Assembly (NCBI GenBank): GCA_025330725.1
Contig: JAIWND010000030.1
Span: 280,403 to 344,402, forward strand
DNA from: Chlamydoabsidia padenii
Taxonomy: Eukaryota; Mucoromycota; Mucoromycetes; Mucorales; Cunninghamellaceae
DNA length: 64,000 nucleotides
Direction: 5' to 3'
The notes below the pieces were generated by a model. The model was not told the origin of the DNA. It did not search any database and saw only the letters and a list, made by a program, of their open reading frames with translations. Numbering within the stretch: position 1 is the first letter of the stretch; every line of letters begins with the position of its first letter. Positions 35,385 through 47,658 of this stretch are shown here, piece after piece. A program made the translations under genes and the position numbers.

Positions 35385-35417
35385 TTCTCGACCTCTTTTA
35401 CTCATCTACACCACAAA
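34605..35417. other. Intergenic, divergent promoters
   Basis: Between the WBP4-like gene (minus) and the cysteine-rich protein gene (plus). It holds a poly-T tract (about 34667-34681) and the (TA)n tract listed next. A TATA-like CATATAAATAGGG at about 35320-35330 may serve the plus-strand gene. Confidence 0.4.
35351..35391. repeat. (TA)n microsatellite
   Basis: About 20 perfect TA units, ending about 27 bp upstream of the ATG of the cysteine-rich protein gene, so probably in or next to its leader. Confidence 0.9.
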
Positions 35418-35957
35418 ATGTTCACTTTCCATTTATGGACTCTCTTTATGATGATGGGGATGGTGGTAGTCAAACCGACGTGGGCTCAGACAACCTGTGC
35501 TGCTGAAGCAAAGTAAGGCTTCCCCCTTTGACAGCCATCCTATTAACTCTTTTTATTTTTATTTTTATATAGTTTCCAAGGCTGTAAAGCCATCCAAGAA
35601 ACCAAACTGAGTGGATGTCCACCTGCAGATTATGCGTGTATGTGTACTGCTCATAAATTGATTCAAGAATGCTATAATCTATGCCCAAGCTATGCTACCG
35701 ATGCCAGTATTCATGATGGTACTGTCAAAAGTATCTGTGGTGCCGTTCCTTCTTCCAGTAGTTCCTCGATGGCCATACCAACCCTTGTTGCTGCTGCTTC
35801 CTCCTCCACCCATCCATCCTCTCTCCCTTCGGCCAGTCCTTCTTCACCCATACAACAAGGTAATCAGCAACATTCTCGTGCTACTGTCATTGTATCACCA
35901 TCCTTGATCCTTGTATCCTTCTGTTCCCTTTTACTTTATATGTTCACCCCTTTATAA
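35418..35957 (+). CDS. Secreted GPI-type cysteine-rich surface protein (8-Cys, CFEM-like look)
   Basis: Two exons (35418-35512 and 35573-35957), about 159 residues. A signal peptide (MFTFHLWTLFMMMGMVVVKPTWA) is followed by an eight-cysteine domain of about 75 residues (TTCAAE, GCKAI, SGCPP, YACMC, QECYNLC, SICGAV). Then comes a Ser/Pro/Thr-rich stalk and a C-terminal hydrophobic helix that ends without a basic tail, the layout of a GPI-anchored cell-wall protein. The cysteine pattern with YACMC resembles CFEM and related fungal surface domains but does not clearly match the CFEM spacing. Function: cell surface, otherwise unknown. Confidence 0.7.
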
Positions 35958-36948
35958 AAAAAAAAAAGTACTTTATCAGATTTCATTTATACATATTTTG
36001 ACCCTATTCTAAATTGATTTCTTTTACATGCAATCGCCCCAACACGGATCATCATAATACAGGTGGTATTCCACTCTTTATTGGAATAAATGATTGTTTT
36101 AACTATGTATCTACAGTTGTTTAACTATACTAAGGTCTATTATCCCCCTGTTGTTGTTGTCGTCGTCGTACCTTTGTAATAATATAATAAACAAGGTTTT
36201 TTTTTTTTTAGTATCCGAGAATCAATACCTACAGCAGTTTTACCTTTTTTACTCGATTCCAACAACCACTTGTCTATTTGACCACATCTAAAGAGTATGA
36301 ATGTTAGTTATATTACACCGAGTTGAGTGGTTTTTTATGCTATTGAGGTATTTTCCAAACCCCAGTTGATACGTTTCAATTCAAAAAGAAAAAAAAAAAA
36401 GGCGGCGTTTTTGTGTTCCAAGCTAGGGTGTGGACCATGTTTCATGTAAATCCAACCCCAACTATAAAATTAAAAAAAAGTTACTTTATGTTAACTTGAG
36501 TTCGAGTTGCAATTACCAAGGTGAATAATGAATGTTCAGTAAGATTGGTGATGAATGGAAAAGAAGAAGAGAAGAATTCCCGTCTCTTCCCCCCAAAAAG
36601 ATGAGAACGGGACTTTCGGTGTTTAAATATTTGCATTGGTAGGTGGGAGAAATGAATCAGATGAGAAAGTAGCCACCATTGTAATACATGGTGTGTTCCA
36701 TTCATTCTACTACCTGGTGGTCTTTATCGATGTAATACCCAAATGTGGGAAAGCACATGGGGGAGTGAAATAAAGTAGTCTTTTCACAAAAAGAACAGGG
36801 GGGGGGGATGCTTTCAGTCAAATGAACCAAGCACCTATTTAAAGAAACTCTGATTTTATTTTCGACTTCCGAATTTTTTCTTTCTTTCTTTCTTTCTTTT
36901 AATTTTTTTTTTTTTTTTTTTCACACATAATATATCAAATTAATCAAA
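35958..36948. other. Intergenic, nothing recognised
   Basis: AT-rich with poly-T, (CTTT)n at about 36881-36898 and a poly-T run just before the next gene. A 74-codon minus-strand frame here has no ATG start and no protein-like features. Confidence 0.4.
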
Positions 36949-37695
36949 ATGATGGATGTACATATACCGCTTACACCACCTGAAGAACAACAACATGAAG
37001 AACATGAAACGCAGAAACCAACAGTAAAGTTTAATTTGGGCAACATCACTACTGAAGCCAATAACAAGGATCACCCTTCTTTACAAGAACAACAACAAGA
37101 AGAACTACCTTCACCATCGATTGATATTAATGCGCATATGGTACCCGACTCGATCCTGGTGGCATTATTGGATCGAGAACAAGAAATGAAAGGACTAGTA
37201 CATCATAATTTACCCTTCTTCCAATCTATACAACAACACTTGGGCCCTGATCAATGGATTGAATTTGAAAAAGTCCTTTATTGTAGCCGTCAACAATTAT
37301 CAGACAAACAATGGATGATCAAGATTGAAGATTTATTGGATCAAGTACCGTGCATGGTGGGGACATTCAAGGAATTGGTGGGCTATGTCGATGATGATAC
37401 TAGTCAAGATAATGCCAATGATTATCCTTTTTTGAATCATGTAGATCTTTGTCATATTCGCCGCTATCCTGAACGATTACATGCCTTTAAATCATCCTAT
37501 CCTCAATTCTTCATCAACTGCCAACACACTTTATCAAAAGAAGCCATGTCAATATTGGAATCTACTTTGTTTGCTCCTACTGGTCAACTCTCGGATAATC
37601 AATGGAAAGCCACTATCAAGAAATATCTCTCTCCTCATCCCAATCTCATGGATCAACTCAAGGAAATCATCGCTTATGAAGTGGATGATGAATAA
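36949..37695 (+). CDS. Orphan protein with a duplicated PAH-like helical domain
   Basis: A 248-residue intronless frame. After a ~65-residue Glu/Gln/Pro-rich disordered start there are two copies of the same ~75-residue unit, about residues 75-145 and 170-244. Shared positions read: PFFQSIQQHLG / PQFFINCQHTLS; FEKVLYCSRQQLSDKQW / LESTLFAPTGQLSDNQW; then a helix, LLDQVPCMVGTFKELVGY / YLSPHPNLMDQLKEIIAY, each followed by an acidic V(D)DD. The 'FF..Q..L...LF......L..P.L...F.E.' pattern recalls the paired amphipathic helix of Sin3, an inference by eye. Strong A/T-rich fungal leader. Function unknown. Confidence 0.6.
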   Translation: MMDVHIPLTPPEEQQHEEHETQKPTVKFNLGNITTEANNKDHPSLQEQQQEELPSPSIDINAHMVPDSILVALLDREQEMKGLVHHNLPFFQSIQQHLGPDQWIEFEKVLYCSRQQLSDKQWMIKIEDLLDQVPCMVGTFKELVGYVDDDTSQDNANDYPFLNHVDLCHIRRYPERLHAFKSSYPQFFINCQHTLSKEAMSILESTLFAPTGQLSDNQWKATIKKYLSPHPNLMDQLKEIIAYEVDDE

Positions 37696-38230
37696 TGATA
37701 GTTATACTTAGTTACTTTATAATAAATACATCTTTCACTTCCCCCTCCCTATCTGTTATGTCATTTCTGACTTTAGTACTCTCAATAAAATAACTGTCTA
37801 TATCCATTATCCTAATTTGAAACGACCTCTTCTTCTTTTGTTTATCAAACCAACCGCCTTTCATCACGGATTTTATTAAAAGTTTAAATATAGGATGATC
37901 ATATGCAAGGAAAAACCCATGAAGGAAGTCTCCTCTCTTTTCCATTTAGATCACATGATGATGCGCCCAAAAAAAAAAAAAAGGAGGGAGTTGGGCAATT
38001 GGCTCGATCCATCATGTTTATTCGTTTCGAATGTCATGCATTTTCACATCCCGACAATATTCGGAATTTGAATATTAACATACGCACTGCCCTTGTTGGG
38101 AAAGTCTATACTTTTGCAAGAACAAAACAAACAAACTAGTCTTTCTGGTTAGTCTTTCTGATGTCATAATGAAAGAAAGTAAGAAAAAAAAAGTTGCAGT
38201 GGGGTGGGAGTTACTTTTTCGATTATACAT
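37696..38230. other. Intergenic, target region of MULE copy 2
   Basis: No gene seen. The far end is the pre-insertion sequence GATTATACATGGCATCCCA into which the second MULE jumped. Confidence 0.4.
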
Positions 38231-38239
38231 GGCATCCCA
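38231..38239. other. Target-site duplication, left of MULE copy 2
   Basis: GGCATCCCA precedes the element and recurs directly after it at 41630-41638. It differs from the duplication around copy 1, so the two copies are independent insertions. Confidence 0.92.
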
Positions 38240-41200
38240 ACGAGACCTTAGCTTCACAAAAAAATCGCGGAGAATTCAACCCCCGCCAGGCTTTTCGTAG
38301 GCACGGGATTCTTTTTCGCGAAAAAAAAAAAAGGGGGGGGACCCTGACAACCAAAAAAAAAAAAAAAAAGTTGGGGCGATCTCAAAGATAATTTTTTTTT
38401 TCTTTCGCTTTTCTCATAAAAAAAGAAGACTTGAGACATTTTATTTTTTGAAACTAGATGTGTCTTGTATATGGATCATCGTCTTGCCACGTTCTTGGTA
38501 AAGTTGTACGTTGGCGTTCTCGGATGACAGCCTCAATGTAAGCATCGACACTACCATCATTCTGAGCACGGTAAAACACAGTTGCTTGTGTTGGGTTTGA
38601 CACCTCCAACAAACTGGCATATTCGCCTCTTGCCTCCTCCTCTTCTTCTTCAACTCTTGCTAATAGCTCTCTGAGCCTTCTCGCATCGGCACGCTTATTC
38701 CTGTACCTGATTTCCAACGCCAACAAATTACGCTCCTCATCTACGACAGGGGCTTCATCATTACCTTGGTAACCTTCTTCTGGATCTCGCCTAGGAATCC
38801 TTCTGCGTGGAATCACCAAATCAGGGATGGTGAAAGGTGATGGTTGTTGCTGTTCTAGTCTTCGGCGTGGGATTATCAGTGCCGGTGGTTCAGCATCATG
38901 TGCAATATAGGATAACGGACGTCGCATAGGAGGACGAGGCAAAACGCCTTCACGAGGATGATTACCAGGATGGTAAGGATTGGGGTTGATGGTCTACGCG
39001 TAGAAATAGTTAGCATAGTTAAAATAAATTAGGTCGATTAGATATAATTACCTGCAGGAAACTGATGAATGGTGGCGTGTGTGATCGTTTTATAAAAAAT
39101 CTTCTGTTCACCAAATCATCATGATCTAGCAAATATGTTTTCACTAAATGCTTGCATAGTGTGACAGGACTGTGCAAGAACGCGGGACAGCCACATACCC
39201 ACTGAGACAAATTTGTCGAGTAGTAGCGCCCGGAAACCTGTGCAGCCCTTCCTTTAATCCATTCTTCCATGAACCGTGCTTCAAATGTTGATGTTTCAGA
39301 CCGGTACACCACCATTGATTGATATTTTACTTTCAGTTTTCTGTAATAATGTTTCAAGATTACAAATGTAACCAAGTCCAGCCTTGCGCGATTATAATGG
39401 TACAAGTGCGTTCGTTTTAAAACTTTCCAGTGGGCTTCAATCATCATGGTCGTTTTTCCGATTGGGATCATACCGTTTACGGCAGATTTCGCCCAGCGAT
39501 CATATGCAGATTTAGTATACCAGTTTCTATACAGGTATGCCCAAGTGTCCTGAAGGTTGTTGGCGTGGCAGTAGTTGTATATTTCTTCTGTCGAACGCGT
39601 CCGAATTGCTTCATTTGATGGATGATATGTCGGACCTGATGCATGAATTGTAATTCCTTTTTTAGTAAATGCCCCGAATTACTGAAAAAACATTTACCTT
39701 CGGGAATCATGTGGTGCATGTTGTAATGTTTCCCCATCATTTCCAATATAATAGTTCTCTGGCTTATTGTCGCTAACAGATTTCCGCCCCTTCTTCGAGC
39801 ATCGTGAACGGGAACGAAGCTAGGATCAACGAACTCATATTCATTGTGTGCATCGAATCCATTGTAAATTGGGAGAATGGTAGTTTTTGGTTTAGATAAC
39901 TTGGTTTTGACAGCTCTCTTCAAGTGCCAAAGACACAAACGAACAATTGATCGACCATTGGATGGCCAAACAGCTTCAATTGCAGCAATTTCAGCTTGAT
40001 CTTTGTCGGTAAAGAAGAAAGTGGGGTTCAAACCCCGATCCTTCATCGCTCTGAAAAAGATTTTCAGGGTTGCAATCCTTCCTGTATCTGCATATGGTTC
40101 AGATGAGGCATTGGCATTGCTGTCAACCTTCATAATCAGATAAGCAATGGGGTAGCCTGAACCGTAGACATTTGCAACAACACCAAATAGTTCAAAACCG
40201 ACGCGATTCGTTTTGTACGTCGAGTCGACATGGTATTCTGTAACCTGGTCGCTTTGAACAAGGAGATCAAAAAAGCCAGTTTTAAAGCCCAAATACTTTA
40301 CACCAGCAGTGTTTCGAAACATCAACTACAGTACATCATTCAATATTAAATGCAACGGTAGATCAATAAGTTTATTAGTAAATATTGACAAATAATCTAC
40401 ACTACAGTATCTTTACTATGTACTATACCCTATATCTAGTTACTCTTCGCACCCACAACCATTTCCTACAGAATCCTTCACTAAACCCATACTTGTTACT
40501 TACCTCCTCACAATCCAATTCTTCTTGTAGCGATTCTACTAGGATGCGACTTGATTGAAGTTGATCTTCGGCTTTCTTGTACGACGCCACGAACGCATTG
40601 CGCCAGGCCGAGGACACTTGCCCCCGGTTAACAACGTAGCCAAATTCTTCAACAACTTTCTCATACAGGCCCACAGCATTAAGATCGTGGACATCGATTC
40701 GCGAGGTAATGAATGTTTTGATCGCTTGAGGCATGGGAGTTGCCCGAATCATACGCAACTCCAATGCTTCAGGTCTTTCATGGTCAATATTATGGACGAC
40801 GTTCAAGTTGATCCATCTGTACTTGCGGTTAATGAACCCGAAGACTTTTCCTCTGCAGTCGAATGAATCCATCCGTTGATAACGTCGTCGCAATATAGAT
40901 TGGTCTAATTGGCGGCAAGCTTCAAAAAAAAAAAAAAGAGATTAATGTTTTTACCGACTTCTATACATGTTTACCATGATCATCCTGCGAGCAAACGAAT
41001 TCGAAGGCCACACAGTGTCGCAACTCAGGCGTGGCCATATACCGCGGGTGATACTCGTAGTGATCGATATCCTTGACAAGATCCAAAATTGCTTGGTGCA
41101 TTTGCTGATCTGTCAAGTCGTAGAGAACAGGCGACATATAAACATCAGCGGCCAGATAAACGCCATCGTCACCGACTTCGCTAGGGTCCAAGAAGTGATG

Positions 41201-41629
41201 CCGGATTTCAGAGTCGTACATAAGAAAAGCGGGAGGTTTTGGTTCTGGCACATCTCTTTCACGGCAATTGTAACAAGTTTTAAACAGTTTATCGGCTCTA
41301 ACACCAATGAAAAGTTCGTGTCGCTTATAGCCTTTGCATCTGCTACAGCGGATGAGTGTAGAGGGGTCAGTGGGAGTTGGAGTGTTCATAATAAAAGTCA
41401 AGAATAAAGTAGAGAGGTAGAAGTGAAGTATGAAAAGGAAAGGAAGGAAAATTTTTATTTTTATTTTTATTTTTATCTTTGAGATCGCCCCAACTTTTTT
41501 TTTTTTTTTTGGTTGTCAGGGTCCCCCCCCCCTTTTTTTTTTTTTTTTCGCGAAAAAGAATCCCGTGCCTACGAAAAGCCTGGCGGGGGTTGAATTCTCC
41601 GCGATTTTTTTGTGAAGCTAAGGTCTCGT
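38240..41629 (-). mobile_element. MULE DNA transposon, copy 2 (3,390 bp, intact)
   Basis: Same orientation, length, inverted repeats and coding content as copy 1. Every landmark is offset by exactly 15,197 bp, so even the homopolymer runs inside the terminal repeats have identical lengths. Flanked by its own 9-bp duplication GGCATCCCA. Confidence 0.95.
38454..41389 (-). CDS. MULE transposase, copy 2
   Basis: Identical exon layout and translation to the transposase of copy 1 (860 residues). Exons: 40975-41389, 40504-40919, 39698-40325, 39052-39635, 38454-38993. It carries the same CxxC zinc pair, DDE-type core (HVDSTYKTN, FFFTDKDQAE, CLWHLKRAV), SWIM finger and IPRRR tail. No lesion seen. Confidence 0.9.
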
Positions 41630-41900
41630 GGCATCCCACTATTTTTGAATCTCCGAAGTGAAGCACTTTCTTGCTTCACACGTATAGTTTAACCGGGCAA
41701 CAGTAAGATCCATCATCCATCCTACATGGGCTTCTGGTGTCATAAGTGAAAAATTTATTAAGCTCGAGGCTGTGTCACCCATTTTCGAATTTCAGCTCAA
41801 AAAGTAACTACACCAATTTAAGTAACAAGGCCGACCGCGCTTTCTTTCTTTTTTTTTTTTTTCCCTCTCTCTTTCTCTTTTCTTCCATTCTATTATCATA

Positions 41901-42763
41901 ATGTCATCTGGATTTCCTGAAGATACCTACTTTTATATCAAAACAAGCACCGGGCAAAACGTTGTGGACGTGCACGAAGGCAAGATTGATGTAAGTAATG
42001 TGACAGGATGGAGGTTGTGATGCCTCGTTTTGTCAACTAGACTAATCAAACCCTCTCTTACTACCTTATAGAAAGGAACTCATATTGTTATTTGGGAAAA
42101 AGTAAGTTTACCCAATATATAAAATAATACAACTAATCTAAAGCACCTGCTTACTTATTTTTTTTATTTTTTTATATCCTGTCATAGAAAACCGATGAAG
42201 ATAGCGACAATCAGGTATGTTTATCTCCTTATTGCTTCTCTCAAACTGACCCCTTATCTTTTTCTTTTCCTTTCTTGTAGCTCTGGAAATACGACAATGG
42301 GTTTTTGATCAACAAGAAATCCGAACTAGGTAAAAACAATGAAATGGAAAGGATGTCATATGGCAAGATATTAATTAATCCATCTTATCAAAATAGTACT
42401 CGATGTTGAAGGAGGTAAAAGGACGTCCCTTTTATCAAGAGTCCCTCTAGGTGGACTCATCTTTTTGTTTATTGTATAGGTGACTTGAAGGTTGAAAAGA
42501 AGATTCTTCAATACGACCGCAAACATACTAGGTAATGTAAAACAAGGAAAATAGAGTGGATTAACCAACTCTTGTTTGGTTTTGATAGAGCTCATAATCA
42601 ACGATGGGGTTACCGTGATGGCTTCATTTACATCCGTGCCGATCCTCGTATTGTATTGGATCTCAAGGGTGATGATGAAGATGAAGGTACCAAGGTGATT
42701 ACATTCAAGCGTAAACTCGAAGACAACCAAGACCAACAATGGATCATCGAACCCGTAGAATAG
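41901..42763 (+). CDS. Small ricin-B-fold (beta-trefoil) lectin-like protein
   Basis: Seven exons (41901-41990, 42072-42101, 42188-42214, 42281-42329, 42397-42414, 42480-42531, 42589-42763) sum to 441 nt, 146 residues. Three trefoil-type repeats each carry an aromatic-hydrophobic strand motif: QLWKYDNGFLINKKS..LVLDV, QRWGYRDGFIYIRADPRIVLDL and QQWIIEPV, i.e. the Q-x-W signature of ricin-B lectins. There is no signal peptide and no catalytic toxin domain, so this is a cytosolic carbohydrate-binding-type protein common in fungi; the ligand is unknown. Four exons are 18-49 nt long. Confidence 0.8.
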
Positions 42764-42809
42764 TTTAATAACAGTAGACTGCTGTCTTTTTATGTATTTT
42801 AACCGAAAT

Positions 42810-42850
<41 letters not shown>

Positions 42851-44300
42851 TGGATTGTTTGGTATATCATTAATGATTGGGGGATGTATATCTTGGTAAT
42901 TGAAGGGATGCTGAATGATTCACATGATTAATTTATCGTGGACAAATTTACCCTGCCTTAGTATATGTGCCATTATTAGACTTGTCCAACCACATCGAAA
43001 TTTTATCTGTACCACCTATCCAGATAAATTTAAACACCGATATTCATGCAGTTTTGTTTTTGATGCTTTTCCTTCAACATCATACAAGACGAAAAGTGTT
43101 GTAAATACTTTGGGTATTACTGTAATAGATGAGTTACATGAATACTAGAGACGTAAACATACACTAAACTGTGTCCAAGGTGAAACGAGCGAGTGATTCA
43201 TCATACTTCTTTAGATGTTTGTCATAAAATAAAAGTACATGGTAACAAGCTTTAGTAATTGATATCATACCGCATTTACCCAAGATCACAGATCAAGTGT
43301 CCCTTGCTTGACAGGTGATTCAGATCTTACTACTTTAATGGTTCCAATCTCGCCAATTATCAAATATCCATATAGTAAGAAGTATAGTTTTTATTTTATT
43401 AGTAAACAATAATTAAATCTATAGTAGATGATATCTATAAAGGGGAGTATGTGAGAGGAGAAGAAGAGAGATATTCATTCAATTTTAGTCAAAGAGAGTC
43501 ATCCATGTTGCCACTGATTCCAACCAAGTATGAGAGTTATCACTATCATTAAGATTCAAATACAGAGAGTGATCATCTTTGCTTCTTTGTTCCAACCAAC
43601 CAATGAGAGAGAGTATGTGTGTGTGTTCAGGGTCCATTCTACTCATGCGACACATCTGTAAAGAGGTATATTTGTTCTTGAGATATAAATGACAGGGCAA
43701 AAAAAAAAAGTAGACGATTACTTGATTGATCGAATACAACCTTACACCTAAACCAAACAAAAAGAGGAAACAATACATTGGAGTTGGTTAGTCATTGACT
43801 TGTAATAATGGAGGAGACATTACCTATGAAGCCAAGTGATTCAAGATCCAAAAGAGTATCACCGACGACTTTTCACACTAATGTTGCTTTTTGTATTCAT
43901 GTTGGTTTGGTGTCATTAGTGTAAATTAGGCGCTGACATTGTTGATAGAATAAGCCAAGAGTAAGTTGGAATGTATTTCTCAGGTAGACCCAGGTGTGAG
44001 ATTAAAAAGAGGAAGAGAGACCCCGATTCCCCCCTTTTACTGTACCACATTTTCAAATTCCGACAGTGGGACAAAATGCGTCATATCAATCTACGGTGTC
44101 AAACATGGTGCAGAGTCAGTTTTTTGTATGATAATTGGATTTATTTGTTATATGAAGAAAAATAGTATGTGATTATAGGCTAAGGGAACAGTAAACAAGA
44201 CATACAAATGGTAAAAGAAGAAGAAATAAAGGAGATTTGGGGGGGGGATCAATGATATCAGTAGGGGAGGAAGGAGTGGAGAATAACCAAATAACAACCC
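42764..44300. other. Mostly intergenic
   Basis: Starts with the lectin gene's 3' end (AATAAA near 42806 and a ~34-base poly-T at about 42813-42846). Apart from the weak small gene at 43485-43778 nothing is recognised. Confidence 0.4.
43485..43778 (-). CDS. Possible small two-exon protein, unknown
   Basis: ATG at 43778 opens a hydrophobic start (MYCFLFLFGLG). A good intron (GTAAGG at about 43745 to TTTACAG at about 43657) keeps frame into MCRMSRMDPEHTHIL..., ending at 43485, about 67 residues. The sequence is protein-like (Trp, His, acidic clusters) but matches nothing I know. Further upstream exons are possible. Confidence 0.3.
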   Translation of the reverse strand: MYCFLFLFGLGVRLYSINQVIVYFFFLPCHLYLKNKYTSLQMCRMSRMDPEHTHILSLIGWLEQRSKDDHSLYLNLNDSDNSHTWLESVATWMTLFD

Positions 44301-46362
<2,062 letters not shown>

Positions 46363-47658
46363 AAGTGTTAAATATATAAAAGGTGTATATGTGAGAAGTA
46401 AATTTATAAAGAAGGAAAAGAAAAAGAGAAAAGAAAAAGAAAAAAAAAAGTTAGCACTTGTTCTTTTTTTGAAACTGAAATTTTAAAATCCCGCCGATGG
46501 CGTTGATTGGACTTGTCGTTCTGGTACCTTTTCCAGGCGCCTCTTCAGTCTGACCTGGAAAAAAAAACCCGCCCACAGGAGGTGAGAAACATGATCTTCA
46601 CTCATTTCATAATCAAGATCGATGCTTCTTTGTAACGTGATAACGTCATGAGAAATGAAAATCAATCAGTATTATAAAAAAAAAGTGAATCAGATTAGGT
46701 AATAATTAAAACAGCCCTAGTACCCCCTGCTATATATTAAAAAAAGCCCTGATGTTCGCCTTTTCATTCCTTTTTCTTTGCCTTGGAACCAACAAGTGGA
46801 TTGACTGACCTTTATGAAAAAAGTAACAACAATATAAAATAGTCATACCAGTATCTAACGCCTGCCTACTTTACCACAACGAAACGTGGATCAGGGAGGC
46901 ATTGGTAGGAACATTTGAAAACACACATACACGGATTAGGTGGATATCACCAACTCTATGGACACAGCGAAACTATATAGACAAATCGAATCTACTGTGG
47001 ATATCCCTCTATCAAGCGATGACGATCAACGATGTATAGTGGACTGTGTAGTCGTAGAATAATAGTCTATTGCCCTACTATTTACACCTTTTTTTTTAAT
47101 TTTTATAATAAACTTTAAATGATTGAAAGAAAGGCTCATGCTGGTCTTCTTGGATTTGAACGAGTGTAACTGACGCATAAATATGACCCAACCAGTTACC
47201 TTTTTTGGTTACAGGGAGTTAGTGGTCTTTTTTCTTGGTCAATAATTTTCCTCTTCTTGTATGTGTCAAACGATGATGTAGATACCCATGTGCCTTTAAA
47301 TACCTACGACAAAGATCAATTTTTATTAATACTTCCAACTTGCAGTCAAGTTATCAGTTTATCTACATAATAAAATGAGCTGGATCATATGACAAGAGTA
47401 CCTTTAGGAAGCGAATCCAATTAAGGTTCTATTCGTATCCTATAGTACATGTGTGCTCATGAATCCATTTGACTATGATATGACAGAGATATTCATGTAC
47501 CCCACATTATGAATTTGGTCTTTTTATCATCGAGGCACATGCCGGCATTTGAATCAAGAATCCTCTCTAGCGGGATCTGAATATCAATTTTTCAAAGACA
47601 TGATGAAAAAAAAAAAAAAAAGTTCTTTTTCCACTCTTCTCTCTCTTTCAAACCAATA
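46363..47658. other. Intergenic, divergent promoters; weak small ORF
   Basis: Between HOG1 (minus) and the hydrolase-phosphatase gene (plus). A 34-codon frame starts at 46958 (MDTAKLYRQIEST) and ends at 47062, before a poly-T run and ATAATAAA near 47105. It could be the last exon of an unrecognised or decayed gene, since the frame is open upstream to an AG at 46939. Nothing else is supported. Confidence 0.3.

Noticed and set aside
41901..42763. Ricin-type toxin
   Set aside because: Only the sugar-binding beta-trefoil fold is present; there is no catalytic chain and no signal peptide.
47150..47225. tRNA-like sequence (GTTCAAATCC box on the minus strand)
   Set aside because: The would-be T-stem does not pair and no acceptor stem can be formed.
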